In this document: positions 16,824-25,680 of the stretch, piece by piece
Layout of the letters: each line of letters starts with the position of its first letter
How positions within the stretch are numbered: the stretch's first letter is position 1
Source of the DNA: Actinomycetota bacterium
Lineage (GTDB): Bacteria > Actinomycetota > UBA4738 > HRBIN12
DNA length: 33,529 nt
NCBI GenBank assembly: GCA_021325015.1
Contig: JAJPHY010000072.1
Span: 1 to 33,529, forward strand
Reading direction: 5' to 3'
The notes under the pieces: model-generated
What the model saw: the letters and a program-made list of their open reading frames with translations, nothing else
Told to the model about the DNA's origin: nothing
Databases searched by the model: none
Position numbers and translations under genes: made by a program

Positions 16824-18362
16824 ATGAGTGAAACCCGCCCCGTCCGTCGCGCGCTGCTGGCCGTCTACGACAAGGCCGGCGTGGTCGAGCTCGCCCGAGG
16901 CCTCGTCGAGCTCGGGGTCGAGCTCGTCTCCTCCGGCGGGACCGCGACCGCCCTTCGCGAGGCCGGCGTCCCGGTCACCCCGGTCGAGGAGGTGACGGGG
17001 TTCCCCGAGATGCTCGACGGGCGCGTCAAGACGCTCCACCCGAAGATCCACGGCGGGATCCTGGCCGACCGTCGAAGGCCCGAGCACCTCGAGCAGCTCG
17101 CCCGGCACGGCATCGCGCCGTTCGACCTCGTCGTGGTGAACCTCTACCCGTTCCGCGAGACCGTCGCGAGCGGCGCCGGGTCCGAGGACGTCATCGAGAA
17201 GATCGACATCGGCGGGCCGGCGATGGTCCGGGCGGCTGCCAAGAACTTCGAGTCGGTCGGGGTCGTGGTCGACCCGGCCCGCTACGGCGAGGTGCTGGAG
17301 GAGCTCCGTCGCGAGGGCGGGCTCTCGCGCGAGACGCGGAGGGCGCTCGCGGCCGAGGCGTTCGCGCACACGGCGGCCTACGACGCGGCCGTGGCCGGGT
17401 GGTTCGCCGCCCGCGAGGACGCCCTGCCCGGGTTCGTCGGGCTCGCGCTGCGGAAGGTGGACGACCTGCGCTACGGCGAGAACCCGCACCAGCGGGGCGC
17501 GCTGTTCGAGGAGGTCGCGGGGCCGGGGGCCTTCGGCGGCGCCGAGGTGCTGCTCGCCGGCAAGGAGATGTCGTTCAACAACTGGCTCGACCTCGACGCG
17601 GCATACGCGCTCGCGGCCGCCTTCGACGAGCCGGCGGCCGTGATCGTCAAGCACAACAACCCGTGCGGAGCCGCGATCGGCGGCTCGCTCGCCGATGCCT
17701 ACCGGCGCGCGTTCGAGTCCGACACGGTCTCGGCGTTCGGGGGGATCGTGGCGTTCAACCGCGAGGTCGACCGAGCGGCCGCGGAGGCGATGGCCGACGT
17801 GTTCACCGAGGTCGTGGTCGCGCCCGCGTACTCGGCGGAGGCGCTCGAGGCCTTCGGGCTCCGGAGGAGCCTGCGGGTGGTGCGCGCGCCGCTTCCGGCC
17901 GCCGGCGGGCTGGACGTGCGGGTGCTCCCCGGCGGAGCGCTCGTGCAGGACCGCGACCCGGTGACCGAGCCGCGGGAGGGCATGGAGGTGGTCTCCTCTC
18001 GCGAGCCGACCGAGGATGAGTGGCGCGACCTGCTCTTCGCCCGGACCGTCGCGGCCCGCGTGAAGTCCAACGCGATCGTGTTCGCGCGGGATCGGGCGAC
18101 CGTCGGGATCGGCGCCGGGCAGATGTCGCGGGTCGACTCCTCGGTCCTGGCGGTCCGCAAGGCCGGCGACCGCGCGAAGGGTGCCGTGATGGCGAGCGAC
18201 GCGTTCTTCCCGTTCCCCGACGCCGTCGAGGCCGCGGCCGAGGCCGGGGTCACCGCCGTGATCCACCCCGGCGGCTCGATCCGCGACGAGGAGGTGCTCA
18301 GGGCGGCCGAGGCGCGGGGACTCGCGGTCGTCGTGACCGGGGTCCGGCACTTCCGCCACTGA
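16824..18362 (+). CDS. purH: Bifunctional AICAR transformylase/IMP cyclohydrolase
   Basis: RRALLAVYDKAGVVELARGLVELGVELVSSGGTA, GRVKTLHPKIHGGIL, YGENPHQRGALF, KHNNPCGAAIG, SDAFFPFPD, VIHPGGSIRDEEV; SD aaggag. Confidence 0.97.
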   Translation: MSETRPVRRALLAVYDKAGVVELARGLVELGVELVSSGGTATALREAGVPVTPVEEVTGFPEMLDGRVKTLHPKIHGGILADRRRPEHLEQLARHGIAPFDLVVVNLYPFRETVASGAGSEDVIEKIDIGGPAMVRAAAKNFESVGVVVDPARYGEVLEELRREGGLSRETRRALAAEAFAHTAAYDAAVAGWFAAREDALPGFVGLALRKVDDLRYGENPHQRGALFEEVAGPGAFGGAEVLLAGKEMSFNNWLDLDAAYALAAAFDEPAAVIVKHNNPCGAAIGGSLADAYRRAFESDTVSAFGGIVAFNREVDRAAAEAMADVFTEVVVAPAYSAEALEAFGLRRSLRVVRAPLPAAGGLDVRVLPGGALVQDRDPVTEPREGMEVVSSREPTEDEWRDLLFARTVAARVKSNAIVFARDRATVGIGAGQMSRVDSSVLAVRKAGDRAKGAVMASDAFFPFPDAVEAAAEAGVTAVIHPGGSIRDEEVLRAAEARGLAVVVTGVRHFRH

Positions 18363-18452
18363 GGCCGGGCGCGGGTCGCGAGGGCGTTCGGCGCGGGGGC
18401 CGAGGACACGGGCGGTGTGACCGGGGGTCCGGCCGAGCGCGCGGCCGGCCGA

Positions 18453-18470
18453 TAGGATGCGCGAGACATG
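18453..18470 (+). promoter_or_regulatory. Leaderless/near-leaderless promoter: TAGGAT-N9-ATG
   Basis: TAGGAT 18453-18458, ATG 18468, no SD. Confidence 0.45.
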
Positions 18471-19334
18471 ACGGCAACCATCATCGACGGCAAGGCCGTC
18501 GCGTCGCAGGTGCGCGCCGAGGTGGCCGAGCGCGTGCGGGCGCTTCAGGCGCGCGGCGTCAACCCCGGGCTCGCCGCGGTGCTCGTCGGCGACGACCCCG
18601 CGTCGCACATCTACGTCGGCTCCAAGCAGAAGGCCTGCGCGGAGGCCGGCATCTACTCCGAGCGGGTCGAGCTTCCCGCCGGCACGTCGCAGGCCAAGGT
18701 CATCGAGGAGATCGAGCGCCTGAACGCCGATCCCAGGATCAGCGGGATGATCGTGCAGCTCCCCGTTCCCGAGCACATCTCGGAGCTCGCGGTCCAGATG
18801 GCGGTCGCTCCCGAGAAGGACGTCGACTGCCTCGGGCCGACGAACGTCGGGCTGATGGCTCGCGGGCGGGGGCTGCTCCTCCCCGCGACTCCCTACGGGA
18901 TCGTCGAGCTGCTGGTTCGCTCGGGGATCGATCCGCAGGGCCAGCACGTCGTGGTCGTGGGCCGGAGCGGGCTGGTCGGGATGCCGCTCGCGATCATGCT
19001 CGCCCAGAAGAGCCCGAGGGCGAACGCGACGGTCACGATCTGCCACACCCGGACCCGGGACATCTCCGCGCACACGCGGCAGGCGGACATCCTGGTGGTG
19101 GCGGCCGGCCGGCCGAGGGCGGTGACCGGCGACATGGTGCGACCGGGAGCGGTCGTGGTCGACGTGGGGATCAACCGGACGGAGGACGGGATCGTCGGCG
19201 ACGTGGCGTTCGACGAGGCCAGGGAGGTGGCGGGCGCCATCACCCCGGTCCCCGGCGGCGTCGGGCCGATGACCGTGGCCATGCTCCTGGTGAACACGGT
19301 GGCGGCGGCCGAGGCGCAGGCAGCGGCGCGGTGA
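18468..19334 (+). CDS. folD: Methylenetetrahydrofolate dehydrogenase/cyclohydrolase
   Basis: LAAVLVGDDPASHIYVGSKQKACAEAGI, VQLPVPEHI, PEKDVDCLGPTNVG, VVGRSGLVGMPLAIML, TICHTRT, PVPGGVGPMTVAMLL. Confidence 0.97.
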   Translation: MTATIIDGKAVASQVRAEVAERVRALQARGVNPGLAAVLVGDDPASHIYVGSKQKACAEAGIYSERVELPAGTSQAKVIEEIERLNADPRISGMIVQLPVPEHISELAVQMAVAPEKDVDCLGPTNVGLMARGRGLLLPATPYGIVELLVRSGIDPQGQHVVVVGRSGLVGMPLAIMLAQKSPRANATVTICHTRTRDISAHTRQADILVVAAGRPRAVTGDMVRPGAVVVDVGINRTEDGIVGDVAFDEAREVAGAITPVPGGVGPMTVAMLLVNTVAAAEAQAAAR

Positions 19335-20254
19335 CCGAGCCGGCGAGCCGGCTCGAGCGGATCGTCCGCTCGGGGCGCTTCTGCGTGACGGCGGAAGTGG
19401 TGCCCCCGCGTTCGGCCGACGGCTCGAGCGTCGAAGCCCAGGCGCGGGCGCTGGTCGGGTACGCCGACGCCGCCAACGTCACGGACAACCCGACCGCCTC
19501 GGCCCACATGTCCCCCGTCGCCGGCGCCGCGATCCTCGCGCGGGCGGGGATCGAGCCGACGCTGCAGATCACGTGCCGGGACCGGAACCGGCTCGGCCTC
19601 ACCTCCGACCTGCTCGGCGCGTGGGCGCTCGGCGCCCGGAACCTGTTCTGCCTGACCGGCGACCCGGTCTCGATCGGCGACCATCCGGAGGCGACCGTCG
19701 TGGCCGACCTCTCGGTCGTCGAGCTCGTCCGTCTCGCGGCCGGGCTCCGCGAGGAGGGCCGGCTGCTGTCGGGGGCGACGATCGATGTGCCGCCCCGCTA
19801 CTTCATCGGGGTCGCGGACCTGCCGCTCGCCGAGCCCTACGACCCGGCGCGGCTGGACGCCAAGCTCGACGCCGGCGCGCACTTCGTGATGACGCAGATC
19901 GTGTACGACGTCGAGGCGTTCGCCGCGTGGGCCGACGCGGCGCGCGCCCGGGGGCTGTTCGAGCGCGCGGCGGTGATCGCCGGGATCGCTCCGCTTCGGA
20001 GCGCCGGGCAGGCGCGATACGTGAACGACCACCTCCCGGGGGTCGCGGTCCCGGCCGAGCTCGTTCGGGCGCTCGAGGAGGCCGGCCCGGACGCCGAGGC
20101 GGAGGGCGTCCGCCAGGCCATCGAGGTGGTGACCCGCCTGCGCGAGATCGTGGGGCTGGCCGGCGTGCACGTGATGGGCATGGGCCGCGAGGAGGCCGTT
20201 CGGCACGTGATCGAGGGGGCGGGCCTCCTGCCCCGGCCCACGGGCCTCGCCTAA
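19331..20254 (+). CDS. metF: Methylenetetrahydrofolate reductase family protein
   Basis: FCVTAEVVPPRSADGS, NVTDNPTASAHMSP, TLQITCRDRNRLGL, FCLTGDPVSIGDHP, AHFVMTQIVYD; GTG overlaps folD stop. Confidence 0.9.
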   Translation: MTEPASRLERIVRSGRFCVTAEVVPPRSADGSSVEAQARALVGYADAANVTDNPTASAHMSPVAGAAILARAGIEPTLQITCRDRNRLGLTSDLLGAWALGARNLFCLTGDPVSIGDHPEATVVADLSVVELVRLAAGLREEGRLLSGATIDVPPRYFIGVADLPLAEPYDPARLDAKLDAGAHFVMTQIVYDVEAFAAWADAARARGLFERAAVIAGIAPLRSAGQARYVNDHLPGVAVPAELVRALEEAGPDAEAEGVRQAIEVVTRLREIVGLAGVHVMGMGREEAVRHVIEGAGLLPRPTGLA

Positions 20255-20288
20255 ACTTGCCCGAGACGGCTCGGAGAGGAGGGGCCAC

Positions 20289-20726
20289 ATGGCCGAGCTC
20301 GTGACGATCGGCGGTCAGACCTTCAAGAAGCGCAACCCGCTCGGCGTGCTCGGGCTGACCTTCATCACGTTCGGGATCTACTTCTTCGTCTGGTACTACA
20401 AGGTCAACGACGAGATCCGCCGCTACGAGCGCGACGAGACCGTGAGCCCGACCCGCTCGCTGATGGCCATGATCTTCGGCTGGCTGATCATCGTGCCGCC
20501 GTTCATCGCCATGTACAACACGGCCCGGCACGTGCAGTCGATGGAGCAACGGGTGGGCGTCCAGCAGACGGTGGAGCCCTCGCTCACGATCATCTTCATG
20601 CTGGTGCTCTCGATCGCGAACGGGATCTACGTGCAGGAGCACCTGAATCGCGTCTGGGAGCGCGCCCTGGGGACGCCGGCGATGCCAGTCGCACCGACGA
20701 TGCCGCCCCCGCCCCCGGACCGCTGA
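20289..20726 (+). CDS. DUF4234-like membrane protein
   Basis: RNPLGVLGLTFITFGIYFFVWYYKVNDEIRRYERDE plus two further hydrophobic segments; SD gagaggaggg. Confidence 0.7.
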   Translation: MAELVTIGGQTFKKRNPLGVLGLTFITFGIYFFVWYYKVNDEIRRYERDETVSPTRSLMAMIFGWLIIVPPFIAMYNTARHVQSMEQRVGVQQTVEPSLTIIFMLVLSIANGIYVQEHLNRVWERALGTPAMPVAPTMPPPPPDR

Positions 20727-20736
20727 CGCCCTCGCC

Positions 20737-20838
20737 CGCGCCGACCGCTACCGGGCCGCCCGCCCCCGTCCGCGCCGACCGCTACCGCGGCGCCCGCCCC
20801 CGCCCGCGCCGACCGCTACCGCGCCGCCTGCGCCGACC
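20737..20838. repeat. 34-bp tandem repeat (cgcgccgaccgctaccg...), about 3 copies
   Basis: Copies begin at 20737, 20771 and 20805; on the minus strand each unit ends ...CGGTAG, like the citrate synthase 3' end. Confidence 0.75.
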
Positions 20839-21949
20839 GCTCCTCGATCGGCACGTAGCGCTGGTTGCGCGGCCCGATGTACTCGGACTCGGGGCGGATG
20901 AGGCGGTTGTCGGCGTACTGCTCCCGCACGTGCGCGGTCCAGCCCGACATGCGGGCGAGCGCGAACACCGGCGTCATGAGGTCGTGCGGGATGCCGAGCA
21001 GGTGGTAGACGCTGGCCGCGTAGAAATCGACGTTGGGGTGCAGCCCCTTCTCCTCGCCCACGACGCGCTCGATCTCGGCCGAGATCTCGAACCAGCGCGG
21101 GTCGCCCTTGCGCTCGCCGATCTCCTGCGAGAGCCGGCGCAGGTGCGTCGCCCGCGGGTCCTCGGTCTTGTACACACGGTGGCCGAACCCCATGATCCGC
21201 TCGTGCCGCGCGAGCTTGGCCTTGACGTAGGCCTCGGCGCGCTCGGGCGCGCCCACCTCCTCGAGCATCTTCATGGCCTCCTCGTTCGCGCCGCCGTGGA
21301 GCGGGCCCTTGAGAGCCGCGATCGCGCCGGTGATCGCCGAGAACATGTCGGCGAGCGTGGAGGCGATCACGCGGGCGGTGAACGTGGAGGCGTTCATCGT
21401 GTGGTCGGCGTACAGGACCAGCGTCGTGTCGAGGGCGGCGGCGTCCTCCTGCTCGGGCTCCTGGCCCGACAGCATGTAGAGGAAGTTCGCGGCGTGGGGA
21501 AGCTTGGCGTTCGGGGGGACGACCTCCTGACCGGTCCGCATCCGGTGATACATGGCGATGAGCGTCGGCGTCTTGGCGATCAGGCGCATCGCCTTGCGCT
21601 CGTTCGCCTCCGGTGAGTCGTCCCACCCGTCGGGGTCGTACGCGGACGCCGCCGAGACGCTCGTGCGCAGCATCGACATCGGGGAGGTCTGTTGTGCGAG
21701 GGTCGGCATGAGCTCGGCGAGGAAGCGCGACACCTCGCGCTCGCCCACCAGCCGCTCGTTCAGCTCCTCGAGCTCGGCCTCGGTGGGCAGCCGAAGATTG
21801 TGCAGGAGGTACACGCCCTCCTCGAAGGTCGAACGCGCGGCGAGCTCGTGGATGTCGTATCCGACGTACCAGAGCCGCCCGGCCCGCCCGTCGACGTCGG
21901 ACAGCCGCGTGGACGCGGCGACGACCTCCTCGAGGCCCTTGTCGGTCAT
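20816..21949 (-). CDS. gltA: Citrate synthase (citrate/2-methylcitrate synthase family)
   Basis: YVGYDIHELAARSTFEEGVYLL, ADHTMNASTFTARVIAST, GPLHGGANEEAMKML, GFGHRVYKTEDPRA, NVDFYAASVYHLLGIP. Confidence 0.94.
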   Translation of the reverse strand: MTDKGLEEVVAASTRLSDVDGRAGRLWYVGYDIHELAARSTFEEGVYLLHNLRLPTEAELEELNERLVGEREVSRFLAELMPTLAQQTSPMSMLRTSVSAASAYDPDGWDDSPEANERKAMRLIAKTPTLIAMYHRMRTGQEVVPPNAKLPHAANFLYMLSGQEPEQEDAAALDTTLVLYADHTMNASTFTARVIASTLADMFSAITGAIAALKGPLHGGANEEAMKMLEEVGAPERAEAYVKAKLARHERIMGFGHRVYKTEDPRATHLRRLSQEIGERKGDPRWFEISAEIERVVGEEKGLHPNVDFYAASVYHLLGIPHDLMTPVFALARMSGWTAHVREQYADNRLIRPESEYIGPRNQRYVPIEERSAQAAR

Positions 21950-21967
21950 GGCGGCTCCGATCGGAAG

Positions 21968-21985
21968 TATCTTGACGTTAGGATA
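21968..21985. promoter_or_regulatory. 18-bp imperfect inverted repeat upstream of citrate synthase (candidate operator)
   Basis: TATCTTGAC|GTTAGGATA: 7 of 9 positions symmetric per half; 18 bp upstream of the minus-strand ATG, overlapping a candidate -10. Confidence 0.5.
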
Positions 21986-22046
21986 TCCGTTCGGTGCACG
22001 ATGCGCCTAGCGTACCGCGGGCGCCTCCCCTCGGTGGTCAGCACCG

Positions 22047-22100
22047 GGTGGTCCGGGACGAGCGCCGCCGGGCACGAGGTGGTCCGGGACGAGCGCCGCC
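22047..22100. repeat. Direct repeat, 23-bp identical core, 31-bp period, two copies
   Basis: ggtggtccgggacgagcgccgcc at 22047-22069 and 22078-22100. Confidence 0.85.
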
Positions 22101-22142
22101 CGGATTGACACAATGGGCCGGAACCTGACAGGGAGCGAAGTC

Positions 22143-23225
22143 ATGAGCCATCGAGTCACGTTGATCCCGGGAGACGGGGTCGGCCCCGAGCTCTCCGAGG
22201 CGACGCGCCGGGTGCTGGAGGCCACCGGGGTCGAGTTCGACTGGGACGTCCAGGAGGCGGGCGCCGACGTCGTCGACCGGTACGGCACGCCGCTGCCCGA
22301 GCCCGTGCTCGCGTCGATCCGCGAGACCCGGGTCGCGATCAAGGGGCCGATCACCACGCCGGTCGGCAGCGGCTTCCGGAGCGTGAACGTGGCGCTCCGA
22401 AAGGAGCTCGATCTCTACGCGTGCCTGCGACCTTGCAAGTGGTACCCGGGCGTTCGCTCGCGATACGAGGGCGTCGACATCGTGATCGTGCGCGAGAACA
22501 CCGAGGACCTGTACGCGGGGATCGAGTTCGAGCACGGGACGCCCGAGGCCAAGGACCTGATCGAGCTCGTGGCCGAGAAGACCGGCAAGCGGATCCGCGA
22601 CGACTCGGGCATCTCGATCAAGCCGATCTCGGTGTGGGGGGGCGAGCGCATCGTGCGGTTCGCCTTCGAGCACGCCCGCAGAAACGGTCGCCGGAAGGTC
22701 ACGGCGGTGCACAAGGCGAACATCATGAAGTTCTCCGACGGCCTGTTCCTCGAGACGGCCCGGCGGGTGGCGAAGGGCTACCCCGACGTCGCGTTCGAGG
22801 ACCGGATCGTCGACAACCTCACGATGCAGCTCGTCCAGCGGCCTGAGGAGTACGACGTGCTCGTGCTCCCCAACCTGTACGGCGACATCGTCTCGGACCT
22901 GTGCGCCGGGCTCGTCGGCGGTCTCGGGCTCGCGCCGGGCGCGAACATCGGCGACGAGGCGGCGGTCTTCGAGGCCACGCACGGGAGCGCCCCGAAGTAC
23001 GCGGGGATGAACAAGGTCAACCCGATGGCGATGATGCTGTCCGGCGTCCTGATGCTCCGGCACCTGGGTGAGCGGGAGGCGGCCGATCGCCTGGAGTCGG
23101 CGATCGCCGCGGTGATCGCCGAGGGTCGTTCGGTGACCTACGACATGAAGCCGACCCGCGACGATCCCACCGCCGTCGGCACGTCGCAGGTTGCGGACGC
23201 CGTGATCGAGAAGCTGGAGGGCTGA
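22143..23225 (+). CDS. icd: Isocitrate dehydrogenase, paralog 1 (NADP-type pocket residues K/Y/V)
   Basis: [96 protein letters not shown] gggagcga; in-frame alternative ATG at 22113. Confidence 0.9.
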   Translation: MSHRVTLIPGDGVGPELSEATRRVLEATGVEFDWDVQEAGADVVDRYGTPLPEPVLASIRETRVAIKGPITTPVGSGFRSVNVALRKELDLYACLRPCKWYPGVRSRYEGVDIVIVRENTEDLYAGIEFEHGTPEAKDLIELVAEKTGKRIRDDSGISIKPISVWGGERIVRFAFEHARRNGRRKVTAVHKANIMKFSDGLFLETARRVAKGYPDVAFEDRIVDNLTMQLVQRPEEYDVLVLPNLYGDIVSDLCAGLVGGLGLAPGANIGDEAAVFEATHGSAPKYAGMNKVNPMAMMLSGVLMLRHLGEREAADRLESAIAAVIAEGRSVTYDMKPTRDDPTAVGTSQVADAVIEKLEG

Positions 23226-23229
23226 GGCG

Positions 23230-24153
23230 ATGCGCGTGACGGTCGTCGGAAGCGGGTTCGTCGGTCAGATGACCGGCATGCGGCTGGTGCAGAGGGGCAT
23301 CGCCGAGGTCGTGCTGATCGACATCGTGGAGGGTCTGCCGCAGGGCCTCGCGCTCGACATCAAGCAGTCGGCCCCGATCGAGGGCTTCGAGCCGCTGGTG
23401 ACCGGCACCAACGACTACGCCGACACCGCGGGATCGGACGTCGTCGTCATCACCGCGGGCTTTCCGCGCCAGCCGGGCATGAGCCGGATGGACCTGCTCG
23501 GCAAGAACGCCGGCATCGTGCGGAGCGTGGTGGAGCAGATCGTGCCCGGGTCCCCCGACGCGATCATCATCGTCGTCACCAACCCCCTCGACGAGATGAC
23601 GTTCCTCGCGTCGGAGGTCTCCGGCTTCCCGCGGGAGCGGGTGATCGGCATGGCCGGCGTGCTGGACTCCGCCCGGCTGCGGTTCTTCATCGCGGAGGAG
23701 CTCGGGGTCTCCCCGAGCGTCGTCGAGGCCATGACGCTTGGTTCGCACGGCGAGGCGATGGTCCCCCTTCCGCGCCACGCGTCGGTCGACGGGAGGCCGC
23801 TCACCGAGCTGGTCGACGAGGCCACGCTCGAGCGCCTGTACGCGCGAACGCGCGACGCCGGCGCCGAGATCGTTGCCCTGCTGAAGAAGGGGAGCGCCTA
23901 CTACGCGCCCTCGGCGTCGGTCGCGAGGATGGTCCAGGCGATCGCGAGCGACTCCGGCGAGCTGCTCCCCGCCTGCGCGTGGTGCACGGGGCAATACGGG
24001 ATCGACGGCGTGTACGTCGGGGTCCCGGTGCGCCTGTCGCGCGGCGGCGTGAAGGAGATCGTCGAGCTCGATCTGAACGACGACGAGCTGCGGGCGCTCC
24101 GGATCGCGGCCGAGGGAATCCGCGCCAAGTGCGCCGATCTGGCGAAGCTCTAG
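23230..24153 (+). CDS. mdh: Malate dehydrogenase (LDH-like)
   Basis: VTVVGSGFVGQMTGMRLVQRGIAEVVLIDI, VITAGFPRQPGMSRMDLLGKNAGIV, VTNPLDEMTFLASEVSGFPRERVIGMAGVLDSARLR, GSHGEAMVPL. Confidence 0.95.
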   Translation: MRVTVVGSGFVGQMTGMRLVQRGIAEVVLIDIVEGLPQGLALDIKQSAPIEGFEPLVTGTNDYADTAGSDVVVITAGFPRQPGMSRMDLLGKNAGIVRSVVEQIVPGSPDAIIIVVTNPLDEMTFLASEVSGFPRERVIGMAGVLDSARLRFFIAEELGVSPSVVEAMTLGSHGEAMVPLPRHASVDGRPLTELVDEATLERLYARTRDAGAEIVALLKKGSAYYAPSASVARMVQAIASDSGELLPACAWCTGQYGIDGVYVGVPVRLSRGGVKEIVELDLNDDELRALRIAAEGIRAKCADLAKL

Positions 24154-24779
24154 ACCTCGGCCTCTCCGGGCCCTCCGGGAGCGTTCGCGGCAGGGCGGGT
24201 CTCGCCCGCCGGCCGGGACGCCGGTCGCCACCGGCCGGCCCACACGATCGACAGCCCGCCGCCGACGGCGGCGAGCGCGCCGCCGGCAAGCACGAGCAGG
24301 ATCCCGGAGCCGAGCCGCACCCGGAACTGCCGGCTGACGGCCTCCAGGCGCGCGCGAACGCGGGCGTAGGGCTCGCCAAGCTCGTCCGCCAGCGCCCGCG
24401 CGATGCGGTCGCGCTGCCCGGCGTCGGTGAAGCGGGACGAGGCCGTCGCCGCGTCCAGTCCCGCGAGGACCGCGGCGAGCAGCCCGAGCGCGAGGATCAG
24501 CGCGGCCACCGCGCGCCGGCCGGCCACGGTGAGGAGGAGCCGCATCACCACCATCGAGACCAGGACGGCCGCTCCGGCGAGCAGCGCGACCCTTCCCTCC
24601 CACAGGTCGACCCCCTTGGTGGGCGTGTCGAAGGGCTCGACGGTCGCCCAGGTCAGCGTCGCTCCGACGCCCACGAGCAGGCCGCCCAGGGTGATCGTGA
24701 GGAACCCCGCGAGGCGGAGCCTCGTGGGGCGCGCGGTCGAGAGGATCTCGGGACCCATGGCCGCCGAGCAGTGTGCCAT
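24150..24779 (-). CDS. Integral membrane protein (about 4 TM), unknown function
   Basis: LAGFLTITLGGLLVGVGATLTWATVEPFDTPTKGVDLWEGRVALLAGAAVLV...; start 24779 or 24758. Confidence 0.65.
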   Translation of the reverse strand: MAHCSAAMGPEILSTARPTRLRLAGFLTITLGGLLVGVGATLTWATVEPFDTPTKGVDLWEGRVALLAGAAVLVSMVVMRLLLTVAGRRAVAALILALGLLAAVLAGLDAATASSRFTDAGQRDRIARALADELGEPYARVRARLEAVSRQFRVRLGSGILLVLAGGALAAVGGGLSIVWAGRWRPASRPAGETRPAANAPGGPGEAEV

Positions 24780-24809
24780 CCGTCCCGGGCCGGTGAAAGC
24801 ACCCGTGCC

Positions 24810-24827
24810 TACGATGGCCGCGAGATG
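24810..24827 (+). promoter_or_regulatory. Leaderless/near-leaderless promoter: TACGAT-N9-ATG
   Basis: TACGAT 24810-24815, ATG 24825. Confidence 0.45.
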
Positions 24828-25679
24828 GCCCCCGTGCGCGAGGTCGACGCGGCCGAGATCACCGAGGCGGTGCGGGCGCTGGTGGCCGAGATCAACTACC
24901 GCGTCCCTCCCGAGATGGTGGCGGCGGTCCGGCGCGCGCGCGAGCGGGAGCGGTCGGCGCTCGGGCGTCAGGTGCTGGACCTCCTGCTCCGCAACCAGGA
25001 GCTCGCCGCCGAGGGGATCTACCCCTACTGCCAGGACACGGGGTCCACGGTGGTGTTCGTGGACCTCGGCCAGGACGTCCACGTGGTCGGCGCGGGCCTG
25101 CAGGAGGCGGTGGACGAGGGCGTGCGCCGGGGTACCCGCGAGGCCTACCTCCGGAGCTCGATCGTCGCGGATCCGCTCTTCGCGAGGAGGAACACGGGGG
25201 ACAACACGCCGGCCTTCCTCCACGTTCGGATCGTCCCGGGTGATCGGGTTCGGATCCAGGTGGATGCGAAGGGCGGCGGCTCGGAGAACAAGAGCCGGCA
25301 CGCGATGCTCCGGCCGGCCGACGGAGTGGAGGGGGTCAAGGCGTTCGTCCTGAAGGCCGTCGCCGAGGCCGGGCCCGACGCCTGCCCCCCGGGCATCGTC
25401 GGCGTCGGGGTCGGCGGCAACTTCGAGGTCGTGGCCGAGCTGGCCAAGCGCGCGCTGCTCCGGGACGTCGGAGCTCCGAACCCCGACCCGGAGGTGGCGC
25501 GCCTGGAGGCCGAGCTGCTCGAGCGGTGCAACGCCCTCGGGATCGGACCCCAGTCCCTCGGCGGCACCCAGACCGTCCTCGCCGTCCACGTGGAGACGAT
25601 GCCGACCCACATCGCCTCGCTCCCCGTCGCCGTCAACATCGAGTGCCATGCCCACCGCACCGGGACGCGGGTGATCTGA
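24825..25679 (+). CDS. Class I fumarate hydratase, alpha subunit
   Basis: YPYCQDTGSTVVFVDLGQDVH, GDNTPAFLHVRIVPGDRVRIQVDAKGGGSENKS, GVGVGGNFEVVAELAKRALLR, CHAHRTGTRVI. Confidence 0.93.
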   Translation: MAPVREVDAAEITEAVRALVAEINYRVPPEMVAAVRRARERERSALGRQVLDLLLRNQELAAEGIYPYCQDTGSTVVFVDLGQDVHVVGAGLQEAVDEGVRRGTREAYLRSSIVADPLFARRNTGDNTPAFLHVRIVPGDRVRIQVDAKGGGSENKSRHAMLRPADGVEGVKAFVLKAVAEAGPDACPPGIVGVGVGGNFEVVAELAKRALLRDVGAPNPDPEVARLEAELLERCNALGIGPQSLGGTQTVLAVHVETMPTHIASLPVAVNIECHAHRTGTRVI

Positions 25680-25680
25680 G

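Noticed and set aside
16476-19073. 865-aa minus-strand ORF opposite purN/purH/folD
   Set aside because: Antisense shadow of three strongly supported genes.
20737-20838. Possible CRISPR array
   Set aside because: Repeats are contiguous 34-bp tandem units with no unique spacers and no cas genes.
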